Part shown: in pieces, positions 15,424 through 23,057 of the stretch
Layout of the letters: the number at the start of each line of letters is the position of its first letter
Numbering within the stretch: position 1 is the stretch's first letter
Assembly (NCBI GenBank): GCA_025997795.1
Contig: BNVB01000022.1
Location: forward strand, 1-32,299
From: Spirochaetia bacterium
Lineage (GTDB): Bacteria; Spirochaetota; Spirochaetia; Treponematales; Breznakiellaceae
Length of the DNA stretch: 32,299 nucleotides
Direction of reading: 5' to 3'
Program-made: the position numbers and the translations under genes
The notes under the pieces: generated by a model
The model's input: only the letters and a program-made list of their open reading frames with translations
What the model was told of the DNA's origin: nothing
The model's database searches: none

Positions 15424-15753
15424 TTAGGTTTCGCGGGTATCGGCAAAGAGCTTGTCAAAGGCCGATTTTGCACCCAACCGGGCGGCGGCAGATTTTGTAT
15501 CCCCCGTAACAGCGGAACGAAACCGGGGATTAAGGGAAAACCAGTCGCAGAAATTTCCCCGTTCCTTGTCCGCCTCCGGTTCCGCATTTGTTTCCGAACA
15601 ATCCCCCCGTGAGCCGGGAAGATAAAAACGGCAGTGGCGGCAAGAGCGAAGATCCTTCCCGCAGGAACAGCGCTTACTCCGTCCCAGGGGTTCGCTTTCT
15701 GTAACGGGAGACCCGCAATACCAACACATAGGCCCATAATAGCGAATCTCCAT
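15424..15753 (-). CDS. Small zinc-ribbon protein
   Basis: The protein has 109 residues from the ATG at 15753; a start at the internal Met (15729) is possible, and neither has a clear ribosome-binding site. Cysteine pairs CWYCG, CSCG, CRHC and two later single Cys residues (RGDC, GNFC) indicate one or two zinc sites. The pattern CRHCRFYLPG...C resembles the 'C-x-x-C-x-x-Y-x-P' clusters of small treponemal proteins, but I do not know a named family. It ends 17 bases before rsgA and probably shares its transcript. Confidence 0.6.
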   Translation of the reverse strand: MEIRYYGPMCWYCGSPVTESEPLGRSKRCSCGKDLRSCRHCRFYLPGSRGDCSETNAEPEADKERGNFCDWFSLNPRFRSAVTGDTKSAAARLGAKSAFDKLFADTRET

Positions 15754-15795
15754 GGGATTGACCAGTCCCGTGGAGCGCACTACAGTTAAAGAAGC

Positions 15796-16386
15796 ATGTT
15801 TACGCTTAATCCCTGTGCCGCAGGCTGCGGCAGAACAGCCATATCCGGTTCTCACCTTTGCGCTGTTCATGCGGCCCAGGCAGAAAAAGAAGCTGGCCGT
15901 ATCGGCGCCTTTATTCTGGAACAACAGGTACTTAAGGATCTTAATGCGCCGGGACTTGATTTTATCAGTACCGATTTTTCCAACAGATCGTTCTATGGCT
16001 GTAATTTTATGAACTCATCTTTTTCCATGTGCCTTTTTACCGGAACGATCATGCGGATGTGTTTTTTTGATTTTGCGGTGTTTACCGGCTGCGATTTTTC
16101 CGGCGGCGATCTCCAGCTGCTTTCTTTTGCCGGCTCCACCATCCGCGACTGTACCTTTGAAAATTCGGAACTAATTCATCTTAACTATGGCGGAGCGCTT
16201 ATTTCCGACACTACCTTTAACGATTCAAACCTCTACAATTCCCGGTTCATTGGCGCAAATATTACCAACTGCGACTTTGTGGACTGCAATATAAAAAAAG
16301 TTTTTTTTATCGGCGCAAAACAAACAAACCTTTCCTTTAAATCTTCCAATACCGCAGAGGCGGTGTTTGAACCGGAGCAGGAGTAA
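15796..16386 (+). CDS. Pentapeptide-repeat protein with N-terminal Cys/His cluster
   Basis: The protein has 196 residues. The N-terminus has C7, C11, H20, C22 and H25, a likely small zinc site. From about residue 55 there are repeats of the A-[DN]-L/F-x-x pattern, seen as TDFSNRSFYGCNFMNSSFS, GCDFSGGDLQ, TFENSEL, TTFNDSNLYNSRFIGANI and CDFVDCNI, which build a right-handed quadrilateral beta-helix. Function is unknown. It sits directly before the MBL-fold gene (no spacing), whose ribosome-binding site GGAGCAGGAG lies in its last codons, so the two are co-translated. Confidence 0.85.
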   Translation: MFTLNPCAAGCGRTAISGSHLCAVHAAQAEKEAGRIGAFILEQQVLKDLNAPGLDFISTDFSNRSFYGCNFMNSSFSMCLFTGTIMRMCFFDFAVFTGCDFSGGDLQLLSFAGSTIRDCTFENSELIHLNYGGALISDTTFNDSNLYNSRFIGANITNCDFVDCNIKKVFFIGAKQTNLSFKSSNTAEAVFEPEQE

Positions 16387-17013
16387 ATGAAAGTTTTTAT
16401 TCACTACTGTACCTACGGGTTTAGCAATTGTTATATCCTGGGTAACGATATAAATGACAATACTTCTCCCCGGGATGCGGTGGTGATAGATCCGGGAAGC
16501 ATGGAAGAACCTATGCTGGATTTTATTGAACGCTACAACTATACCCTGCGGGGAATCCTTATTACCCATGATCATATAAACCATGTCCACGGCCTGCGTA
16601 CCCTAAGGCGAATTTATGATGCGGATATCTATGCGGTTAATCCCACAGTGCGGGAACAAAAAACCCGCGTTATCCGGGACGGGGAAGTACTCAAACTGGG
16701 GGTCATAAGCGTTACGGTGATCACCGTGCCGGGCCATTCATCGGATTCGGCCATATTCAAAATAGGCCACACGCTCTTGACAGGAGATACCATCACCGCA
16801 GGGCTTTTGGGAACTACCATCAGCCCCTATGGCAGAACCAAACAAATGGAAGGCCTGCGAAGCAAGGTTCTTTCCCTGCCGGGCAATTTTGTTGTGCTGC
16901 CCGGACACGGCCCTCCGTCTACGCTGGACGCAGAACGGCAGTACAATGCAGGAATTTTGGAATACGATCAAAATAAAAACAAGCGGCAGCCCTTCCGGAT
17001 GGAGTTTGATTAA
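16387..17013 (+). CDS. Metallo-beta-lactamase-fold hydrolase with altered metal motif
   Basis: The protein has 208 residues. Metal-site residues follow the MBL order: H61, H63 and H66 in THDHINH, H117 in PGHSSDS, D134 in TGDT and H174 in PGHG. The normally strict Asp of T-H-x-H-x-D-H is Asn65 here, which should weaken the second metal site. Overall it resembles glyoxalase-II-like or YcbL-like hydrolases, but the substrate is unknown. The start has GGAGCAGGAG immediately upstream and begins right after the pentapeptide gene stop. Its 3' end overlaps the convergent gene by 4 bases. Confidence 0.88.
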   Translation: MKVFIHYCTYGFSNCYILGNDINDNTSPRDAVVIDPGSMEEPMLDFIERYNYTLRGILITHDHINHVHGLRTLRRIYDADIYAVNPTVREQKTRVIRDGEVLKLGVISVTVITVPGHSSDSAIFKIGHTLLTGDTITAGLLGTTISPYGRTKQMEGLRSKVLSLPGNFVVLPGHGPPSTLDAERQYNAGILEYDQNKNKRQPFRMEFD

Positions 17014-17789
17014 AGGGCGATAATGCTCCGGGCTAACAGTTTAGCCACATTGTACTTGCGTTCCATGGTAAGTTCTTCGCTTTTTCGCAAAAAGGTATCC
17101 AGCTCTGCGGCGAACGATTCGGGCAATACCGGCAGTTCCAGCACCTGTTTATAGTAAGCCCGGTGGGATGGTTCAAAACAGTTGTTGATGCAAAAGAGCG
17201 CCAGGCATGCGTACTTGATAAACAGGGCCGACGAAACAAGATAGTGGAACTCATCGTTGTTCATCAGCGCCGCACCAAGATCACTCAGTGAATGTTCCAT
17301 CTTGGATTCGGTGGTTTCCCGTATCTGCCTCCAGAAATGATCGTTTAAACCAAGAAGTTTTTTTTGTATGCCGTCTATCCAGCCGGTCCTGGAAAAAAGG
17401 ACTTCCCCATGGGCAAGGCGGTAATAACCATAGGTTCCCGAATCTTTAAGAAACCAGAGCAGGTCCTGTTTCGATTCTGCAATGGAAACAAGTTCTTCAA
17501 TTTTTTCTGCCGCCTTAAATTCCAGCCTTACCGGAAGAGCCCCGATAAGAAACCGATCCTTGCTGCCGCCGCCGGAGCTTTCAAAGGCCGCAGCATCGGC
17601 GCCGTACATTTCCCAGCGTTTTTCCGGGGCCGGGACAGCTCCCCGGTGGTACACATCCAGAATTACCGCAAAGTAGGGATCCAGGGTATCTGAATCCGCC
17701 GCTTCGTTAAGGGACACACACTCCACTTCGGGCCACTCAGAAAGAAGCGAAACAAATCGTTCGGCCAACTGCCGTGTCTTATATTTCAT
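17010..17789 (-). CDS. Nucleotidyltransferase-like protein (DUF4037-like)
   Basis: The protein has 259 residues. The N-terminal half reads as a nucleotidyltransferase-type fold: VECVSLNEAADSDTLDPYF, AVILDVYHRG, a long loop, then IGALPVRLEFKAAEKIEELV. The second half is helical (LNDHFWRQIRETTESKMEHSL, ALFIKYACLALFCINN, FEPSHRAYYKQVLELPVLP) and resembles the DUF4037 or HEPN-like part that follows such domains. I cannot confirm a full G-S...D-x-D catalytic set. Substrate and partner are unknown. It is divergent from the gene at 17822. Confidence 0.5.
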   Translation of the reverse strand: MKYKTRQLAERFVSLLSEWPEVECVSLNEAADSDTLDPYFAVILDVYHRGAVPAPEKRWEMYGADAAAFESSGGGSKDRFLIGALPVRLEFKAAEKIEELVSIAESKQDLLWFLKDSGTYGYYRLAHGEVLFSRTGWIDGIQKKLLGLNDHFWRQIRETTESKMEHSLSDLGAALMNNDEFHYLVSSALFIKYACLALFCINNCFEPSHRAYYKQVLELPVLPESFAAELDTFLRKSEELTMERKYNVAKLLARSIIAL

Positions 17790-17821
17790 GTTCTTTTGAG
17801 TATATCATACCCTTGGAAAAA

Positions 17822-18400
17822 ATGGAAACCGGAAACCTGGAAAAAACCTATACCCTGGCGGTCCTTGTTCCCCACCGAGACTGCCTCCCGGCACTGGAGC
17901 TTTACCGCCGCTCCCTCTTTGCCGCTGGTTTGGACGGCGCTTTTTCCTTTCCCGCCGCTGCGCCCCTGGCGGTCCTGGAGCGGCCCCTTCCCCAGGCGGA
18001 ACTAAAAGCCGCCGCCGCAGAACTCCGTTCCCTGCTGGGAAACCGGAAAATCACCGTCGTGGATCAAACTGAATGCAGCGGCTGGAGTCCCGGTATCCGT
18101 TTTTTTGGCCCCATTCTGGACCTGCCGCCGCCGGTCTTTCCCGGCACCTTGCAGCGCTGGGAACAGCCGGTACTTGCCCCGGCAATCCTCGCCGGTACCG
18201 CGGATTCTGGAATGGATGCCGCGGGTTTTGGAACGGATGCCGCGGGTTTGCCGGAAACCCCAAAACCTGCGCTTTCCTTCCGTGCCGCCGCCCTGGCTCA
18301 ACTCCGCTTGACACCTTCCCCCTGTGGTGCGGTCGATTATTCCTTTATTTGGGAGTTAAGCCCCCTCTGCTGGCTCCCCCGGCCCGCTTCTAAACACTAA
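17822..18400 (+). CDS. Unknown protein carrying the 21-bp repeat
   Basis: The protein has 192 residues from the ATG at 17822; GTG at 17774 and TTG at 17812 are in-frame alternatives, the first overlapping the divergent gene. It is rich in Ala, Leu and Pro, with TYTLAVLVPHRDCLPALELY near the start and FIWELSPLCWLPRP near the end, which could pair as strands of a small alpha/beta fold. I do not recognise the family. Residues ~125-143 (G-T-A-D-S-G-M-D-A-A-G-F-G-T-D-A-A-G-L) come from the repeat, and removing them leaves a plausible loop. Confidence 0.65.
   Translation: METGNLEKTYTLAVLVPHRDCLPALELYRRSLFAAGLDGAFSFPAAAPLAVLERPLPQAELKAAAAELRSLLGNRKITVVDQTECSGWSPGIRFFGPILDLPPPVFPGTLQRWEQPVLAPAILAGTADSGMDAAGFGTDAAGLPETPKPALSFRAAALAQLRLTPSPCGAVDYSFIWELSPLCWLPRPASKH
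18194..18252 (+). repeat. 21-bp intragenic repeat units in the gene at 17822
   Basis: A degenerate unit (18194-18214), a near-consensus unit (18215-18235, ending TTGGAACG) and a partial third unit from 18236. All are in frame and in the same orientation as in the fapA-like gene. Confidence 0.8.
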
Positions 18401-18471
18401 CCAAAATCATTCGAAAGATAACGGCAAAATGTGCAATCCGCTAAAATGGTGAGGTTTTCTGCGCAAAAAAC

Positions 18472-18500
18472 TTGATAAAATCTTTTTTCTGAGGTATAGT
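18472..18500 (+). promoter_or_regulatory. Sigma-70-like promoter upstream of the poly-C tract
   Basis: TTGATA (18472-18477), 17-base spacer, TATAGT (18495-18500). It faces the lipoprotein at 18727 but is 227 bases away, with the poly-C tract between. Confidence 0.5.
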
Positions 18501-18573
18501 GATTTCATCAAAATGTGATGGGGAGTGATGATATCTTGCAAACAGTAACATTTTTTACCAATTCATTAAACTA

Positions 18574-18589
18574 CCCCCCCCCCCCCCCC
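18574..18589 (+). repeat. Homopolymer of 16 C residues
   Basis: Sixteen consecutive C, followed by GCA and TATAGT (18593-18598), a possible second -10 box. A weak -35 candidate (TTAAAC, 18566-18571) lies on the other side, giving a 21-base spacer; losing three to five C would bring it to 16-18. The arrangement resembles slippage-controlled promoters (inference). The remainder of 18401-18726 holds no gene. Confidence 0.7.
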
Positions 18590-18726
18590 GCATATAGTGC
18601 GTTTTTCTGCCGTTTAACCACATTTACTAGCACATTCTTACATCCTCTGGCAAATAGCGTCCTTTACCGCGGTCAAAGGCCTGCGGCTTGATCATACGAG
18701 CGGGAACACCCGCAAAGGAGTTTTTT

Positions 18727-19485
18727 ATGAGAAAAATATTTTGGTCATTGTTGGTTCTGTTTTTTGCGCTGGCCATGGCGGCTTGCAGTAGTCCCAGCGG
18801 CAGTACCGGTACCGGAAATTCCCAAACCTACAGGAGCATAGCCAGTGACGGTACTGAATATGAATTGGTAATTACCAGCGGAATGGCAGGGCGCTCACTC
18901 TGGTCAGACTTGCTGCAATCCCGTTATCAATTGACCATAAGAAAGGGAACAACCACTCAAACCAGCACGGGAACCGTTACCGGCAGTGGTAGCTTAACCT
19001 TAAAGCCCGATGGCGCAAGCATTACGTTTACAGTAACAATAAGCAGCAGCGGAACGATGACTGGAATTTCGGGAACCATTACTCTTGTAGGCGGAGATAC
19101 GGCAACAGCGCCAGGAACTATTATTCCTGTTGTTGATGTTATTGTTGCTGATGGTATATGGCTTCACACCAAAGTAGAACTTCCTCAAGATCTGAGGATA
19201 ACTATCACCAATAATACATCTTTTGTTTGGGAAAATTTTGATGATTATGATAGCGCTTGGCACAATGCCCTAAAAGGATCTGTCTCCATAATTGGAACAA
19301 ACATAAAACTCACAATAACTGATATTTATGTGGGGTCACAATGGACGCATGAGGAACCAGCCTTTACTTCAGGATTAACTGAGTTTTTTGAGGTTTTTAC
19401 TACAGAAATAAATGGAACTATAAATGGTGTTTCATCAGGTAGTAAAATAACTATTATGGGTGAAATATCATTTATAAAACAATAA
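18727..19485 (+). CDS. Lipoprotein of unknown function
   Basis: The protein has 252 residues from the ATG at 18727 with AAAGGAG upstream; a 13-residue upstream extension is rejected. MRKIFWSLLVLFFALAMAACSS is a lipoprotein signal with lipobox AMAAC. The mature part begins with a Ser/Gly/Thr linker. Its first half is a repeated Thr/Ser/Gly-rich beta pattern (SGSLTLKPDGASITFTVTIS, SGTMTGISGTITLVGG), like other treponemal surface lipoproteins; the second half has more aromatic and charged residues. No named domain recognised. The 16-C tract in the upstream region may vary its expression. Confidence 0.85.
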   Translation: MRKIFWSLLVLFFALAMAACSSPSGSTGTGNSQTYRSIASDGTEYELVITSGMAGRSLWSDLLQSRYQLTIRKGTTTQTSTGTVTGSGSLTLKPDGASITFTVTISSSGTMTGISGTITLVGGDTATAPGTIIPVVDVIVADGIWLHTKVELPQDLRITITNNTSFVWENFDDYDSAWHNALKGSVSIIGTNIKLTITDIYVGSQWTHEEPAFTSGLTEFFEVFTTEINGTINGVSSGSKITIMGEISFIKQ

Positions 19486-19491
19486 TATGAA

Positions 19492-19513
19492 CGCCCGCCG
19501 TCCATGGCGGGCG
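19492..19513 (+). terminator. Hairpin after the lipoprotein gene
   Basis: CGCCCGCC-GTCCAT-GGCGGGCG is a perfect 8-bp GC-rich stem 6 bases after the stop codon. It has no T-run after it, so it may be a factor-assisted or processing stem-loop. Confidence 0.5.
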
Positions 19514-19600
19514 CTTCGCTGCGGAAATTATTGCCCATAACGTTCCCGGATTACCCGGCGCCTTCCCACAGCGGGAAATCTGCCCGCATGCAGTAATGTA

Positions 19601-19790
19601 CCTTGGCGGGGAGCATGTTGCACTGGGGAGGGCAATGGGGCAGTGAAAACATTTTGGAATTCCTCGCCCAGGCATACCTACCCCGGCGAAAATTCTAAAT
19701 GATCCACCAAATGTAGGTATGCCTGGGCGAATTCTACAAGCGTTTTCACTGCCCCATTGCCCTTCCCAACGGAGAATATTCCCGCCAAGG
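19601..19790. repeat. Large imperfect palindrome, arms about 80 bp
   Basis: The left arm runs from CCTTGGCGGG (19601-19610) through GGGCAATGGGGCAGTGAAAAC (split; 19630-19650) to GCCCAGGCATACCTAC (19667-19682). It is mirrored by GTAGGTATGCCTGGGC (19713-19728) through the reverse complement to CCCGCCAAGG (19781-19790). The inner ~55 bases of each arm are about 85% complementary and the outer part is less conserved. The loop is about 30 bases. It looks MITE-like. It lies just upstream of the Rpn-family gene; the region 19486-19901 has no other gene. Confidence 0.8.
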
Positions 19791-19901
19791 CGAATAACTC
19801 CAAATTTCCTAAAAAACCCCCAAAATTCCCCTCCGCATACAAGCACCACGCAGTGTATTGCCCTAAATAGTGTAAACCCCGCCTTTGTATGGAGGAAAAC
19901 T

Positions 19902-20846
19902 ATGGCGAACATTAAATCACACGACCCGATCATCGATCCCTGCTGGGACCCGGTATTCAAAAGTATTTTTACCAGGGATACCGTCCCCTCAGAGATAGCC
20001 CGGAAAAAACTGCTCTCGGCTATCCTGGAAGAACCGGTAAAAGAACTTAGCATCAGCGCCAATGAACCGCCGGTTTCCCGGTTGGATCAGCGGCAGATAC
20101 GCTATGACATCCAGTGTCTCTTTAACTCCGGCGAACGGGCAGATATTGAGATGACCCTCTACCCGCACAAATGGGAAGTCTTCCGGATGGAGTACTATTT
20201 AAGCCGGCTCTTTGCTAATCAGGAAATCCGGGAAGAAAAGGGTTCGTATAAAACCCTGAAACGGAGCTACCAGATTTCCCTTTTGGCACGGGGCAGACTG
20301 TTTGAGGATAGCCGTTTCGATCACCGGTTTATCTACTACGACCCGGAGAATAAAATACCCTTCGGTGGACTAACAGCAATAATCACGTTAGAATTAGAAA
20401 AACTGGCGATAACAGCAGAAAAAGCAGTTTCCGCCATGAGCGAAAAAGAACGCTGGGCCGTGTTTTTTAAGTATTATAACGATACGGAAAAACAGCCCCT
20501 GATACAAAAGATAACCCGCGAAGAGGAGGGCATAGCAATGGCGGCAGACGTAATCAGCGGATTTACCGCAGATGAAGTAGCGTTTTTCCACGAGATGAGT
20601 GTGGAAAAGTACGAACTGGATATGCGGGCCCACGCGCAGGAAGCCGAGGAGATTGGCGAAGCCAGGGGAGAGGCAAGAGGTCGAGCAGAGGGTGAGGCCA
20701 GGGGCTGGAAGAAAGGTCTTGCGGAAGGTGAGGCCAGAGGTGAAGCAAGGGGACGCGTTGAGAGTGAGGCCAGGATACTGGATCTGCTCAAAAAGGCTGG
20801 TTATGACACCCAGGGTATAGAAGCGGCGCTGAAAAACAGCGAATAA
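19902..20846 (+). CDS. Rpn family recombination-promoting nuclease / PD-(D/E)XK transposase-like
   Basis: The protein has 314 residues from the ATG at 19902, preceded by GGAGGAAAAC; an upstream extension through the palindrome is rejected. IDPCWDPVFKSIFT is the typical N-terminus (D-x-x-F-K), then RYDIQCLFNSGERADIEMTLY supplies the D...E-x core, with RMEYYLSRLFANQ and YQISLL following in the family order. The C-terminal tail is a run of G-E-A-R-G and G-x-A-E-G-E units (residues ~255-290), common in this family and probably helical. Rpn proteins are linked to recombination and DNA cleavage. Confidence 0.9.
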   Translation: MANIKSHDPIIDPCWDPVFKSIFTRDTVPSEIARKKLLSAILEEPVKELSISANEPPVSRLDQRQIRYDIQCLFNSGERADIEMTLYPHKWEVFRMEYYLSRLFANQEIREEKGSYKTLKRSYQISLLARGRLFEDSRFDHRFIYYDPENKIPFGGLTAIITLELEKLAITAEKAVSAMSEKERWAVFFKYYNDTEKQPLIQKITREEEGIAMAADVISGFTADEVAFFHEMSVEKYELDMRAHAQEAEEIGEARGEARGRAEGEARGWKKGLAEGEARGEARGRVESEARILDLLKKAGYDTQGIEAALKNSE

Positions 20847-20861
20847 GTAGTATATAAAAGA

Positions 20862-21200
20862 ATGCTCGTTACGAATGGACTGGGCCATGGTAAGGAAAAG
20901 AGCTGGCTCCGCCTGGAGGGGGAACAGGCTTTTATCGGCATTAAGGCTGTTCCGGGGGCCTCAAAAACAGCCCTGGCGGGGATTAAGGATGGGCGTCTCC
21001 GTATCCGGCTTGCCGCCGCCCCGGAAGGCGGCAAGGCCAACGCCGAACTTACCGCTTTTTTGGCAAAAATGCTCTCTTGCGCTAAAAAAGATATTGTGCT
21101 ATACTTAGGAGAGCGATCTCGGCTTAAAACCGTTATTTTGCCTGCTAAATCAGCAAAAAAACTTGAAAAAATGCTGGTTTTAGGGAAAAATATGGTGTAA
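20862..21200 (+). CDS. DUF167 (UPF0235/YggU) family protein
   Basis: The protein has 112 residues. AFIGIKAVPGASKTAL, then GRLRIRLAAAPEGGKANAEL and ILYLGERSRLKTV-like VLYLGERSRLKTVIL follow the family core V-x-P-x-A-x-x and A-P-P-x-x-G-K-A-N. The family is small and widespread without an assigned function. The exact start is uncertain because the first ~13 residues are not typical, and no strong ribosome-binding site lies before 20862. It starts 15 bases after the Rpn gene. Confidence 0.88.
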   Translation: MLVTNGLGHGKEKSWLRLEGEQAFIGIKAVPGASKTALAGIKDGRLRIRLAAAPEGGKANAELTAFLAKMLSCAKKDIVLYLGERSRLKTVILPAKSAKKLEKMLVLGKNMV

Positions 21201-21253
21201 GTTGTAGTATATTGTGCTATATTATAACCGATAAGAAACGAAGGAGTGTTAGT

Positions 21254-21751
21254 ATGCTAAGAAAACTCTTTACCCTCGTTCTCTTTACCGCCGTTGCGGG
21301 CCTTTGTTTTGCCGGCGACCCGGTGGAAGGTTTCTGGATCAGTACAGACGAAAAGACCAGAAAAGATATTGTTGGGTGGGAAGTATATATTCAAAACGGA
21401 AAGCTCTATGGCAGAATCCTTTCCATTGCCGGTTCTCCGCAGAACCTTAAAGCGGAAAACTGTGGTGACAATTACCGGGGTTTTCCTGCTGTAGGTAGGG
21501 TTTCAGACATGCTGGTGGTGGGTACCGCCTGGATTTTCGGCCTTATTCCCGATGGACAGGCAGGTAAATGGAAAGACGGCAATATGATCGACCCCGGCGA
21601 AGGAAAGATGTATGGCTGTAAGATTATCTTCCATTCCGCCGGAGGCCGTTACCGGACCGATACCCTGGAAATGCGCGGAACCATCGGACCCTTTGGCAGA
21701 AGCCAGTTTTGGCGGCGGGCCACAAGAGCAGAGGCAGAATCATTACGGTAA
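21254..21751 (+). CDS. Secreted DUF2147 protein
   Basis: The protein has 165 residues from the ATG at 21254 with AAGGAG upstream. MLRKLFTLVLFTAVAGLCFAGDP is a signal peptide with a likely cut after CFA. The mature part, VEGFWISTDEKT, GWEVYIQNGKLYGRILSI, then a later YGCKIIFHSAGGRYRTDTLEMRGTIGPFGRSQFWRR, matches DUF2147, where W-x-T, GKLYGRI and the L-x-x-R-G-F/T ending recur. Periplasmic or outer-envelope location is expected; activity is unknown. An unusual stem-loop region overlaps its stop codon. Confidence 0.85.
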   Translation: MLRKLFTLVLFTAVAGLCFAGDPVEGFWISTDEKTRKDIVGWEVYIQNGKLYGRILSIAGSPQNLKAENCGDNYRGFPAVGRVSDMLVVGTAWIFGLIPDGQAGKWKDGNMIDPGEGKMYGCKIIFHSAGGRYRTDTLEMRGTIGPFGRSQFWRRATRAEAESLR

Positions 21752-21789
21752 TACCGTAAATCCGGGCAGAAACGGCGGGGTTTACGGTA
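21743..21789 (+). promoter_or_regulatory. Mutually exclusive hairpins between DUF2147 gene and icd
   Basis: Three related boxes occur: TTACGGTA (21743-21750), TACCGTAA (21752-21759) and TTACGGTA (21782-21789). The middle box can pair with either neighbour. With the third, the stem extends to about 12 bp (TACCGTAAATCC with GGGTTTACGGTA). This could be a terminator or an attenuator-like switch before icd. Confidence 0.5.
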
Positions 21790-21836
21790 ACATAAACGCC
21801 TCCAAGGCGATTAGACCGCTGGGGGCGGCGTTCTTC

Positions 21837-23033
21837 ATGACACGAATCACCATGAAAAATCCCATCGCCGAGCTTGACGGGGACGAAATGACCCGGGTGC
21901 TCTGGGCGATGATTAAAGAAGAACTTATTCTTCCCTTTGTTGATTTAAAAACCGAATACTACGATCTGGGACTTATGAACCGGGATGCCACCAACGACGA
22001 GGTTAGTGCAGAATCGGCCCGGGCCATACAACGTCTGGGGGTGGGAGTTAAATGCGCCACCATTACAAGCAATGCCGCCCGGCAAGAAGAATACAAACTT
22101 ACGGCCCTGTACCCCAGCCCCAATGCCACCATCAGGGCGATCCTGGATGGTACGGTATTCCGCAAGCCCATCGCCGTTTCCAACGTTAAACCTTCGGTGA
22201 GCTGCTGGAGGGCCCCCATCGTCATAGGCCGTCATGCCTATGGCGATGTGTATAAATCCGCCGAAATGGAAGTGGAAGGCCCCGGCAAGGTGGAACTGGT
22301 CTACACCAAAGCGGATGGAACAGAACGGCGGGTTACCGTGGCGGACTTTAAGGGGCCGGGCATAGTTCAGGGGATTCACAACCTAAACGGTTCAATACAA
22401 AGTTTTGCCCGGGCTTGTTTTCTCTATGCACTGGAAGAAAAACTCCCCGTGTGGTTCGCCTCCAAGGATACCATTTCCAAAACCTACGACGGCCGCTTTA
22501 AGGCAATTTTTAACGAAGTCTACGAAACTGAATTTAAGGAAAAATGCGCCGCCAGAGGAATCAGCTATTTCTATACCCTAATCGACGATGCCGTGGCCCG
22601 GGTGGTCAAGGGCGAAGGGGGCTTTCTCTGGGCCTGCAAAAATTACGACGGCGATGTGATGAGCGACATGATCGCCAGTGCTTCCGGCAGCCTTGCCATG
22701 ATGACCAGCGTGCTCGTTTCCCCCGCGGGGGCCTTTGAATACGAGGCCGCCCACGGTACGGTCCAGCAGCATTACTACAAATGGCAAAGGGGCGAAAAAA
22801 CCAGCACCAACCCCGTGGCATTAATTTTTGCCTGGACCGGAGCCCTGGCAAAACGTGCAGACATTGACGGCACACCGGAACTGTCCGCCTTTGCCAAACG
22901 GCTGGAAACGGCCACCCTTAAAACCATTGAAGATGGGGAAATGACCGGAGACCTGGCACGACTCGCCTCCCCTGCTCCGGCAAAAGCGCTGGATTCCGGG
23001 GAGTTTATAAAAACCATTGCGGGACGGATATAG
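21837..23033 (+). CDS. icd: NADP-dependent isocitrate dehydrogenase (eukaryotic-type)
   Basis: The protein has 398 residues, the usual length of the homodimeric, eukaryote-like IDH group. The start at 21837 (MTRITMKNPIAELDGDEMTR) fits the family N-terminus; MKNP at 21852 is an alternative. Visible parts are NPIAELDGDEMTR, TITSNAARQEEYKL, SPNATIR, IGRHAYGD with the catalytic Tyr, SKDTISKTYDGRFKAIF with the catalytic Lys, CKNYDGDVMSD, EAAHGTVQQHYYKWQ and the TSTNPVALIFAWTGAL cofactor region. It oxidises isocitrate to 2-oxoglutarate, likely supplying NADPH and glutamate precursor. Confidence 0.95.
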   Translation: MTRITMKNPIAELDGDEMTRVLWAMIKEELILPFVDLKTEYYDLGLMNRDATNDEVSAESARAIQRLGVGVKCATITSNAARQEEYKLTALYPSPNATIRAILDGTVFRKPIAVSNVKPSVSCWRAPIVIGRHAYGDVYKSAEMEVEGPGKVELVYTKADGTERRVTVADFKGPGIVQGIHNLNGSIQSFARACFLYALEEKLPVWFASKDTISKTYDGRFKAIFNEVYETEFKEKCAARGISYFYTLIDDAVARVVKGEGGFLWACKNYDGDVMSDMIASASGSLAMMTSVLVSPAGAFEYEAAHGTVQQHYYKWQRGEKTSTNPVALIFAWTGALAKRADIDGTPELSAFAKRLETATLKTIEDGEMTGDLARLASPAPAKALDSGEFIKTIAGRI

Positions 23034-23057
23034 GACTACAGTAGTTTCTTTGCCAAC

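Noticed and set aside
20650..20790. CRISPR-like or minisatellite repeat
   Set aside because: It encodes the G-E-A-R-G tail common in Rpn-family proteins; the DNA units vary and have no spacers.
21612..21836. N-terminal extension of isocitrate dehydrogenase
   Set aside because: It runs back through the DUF2147 gene; the family N-terminus begins at 21837 or 21852.
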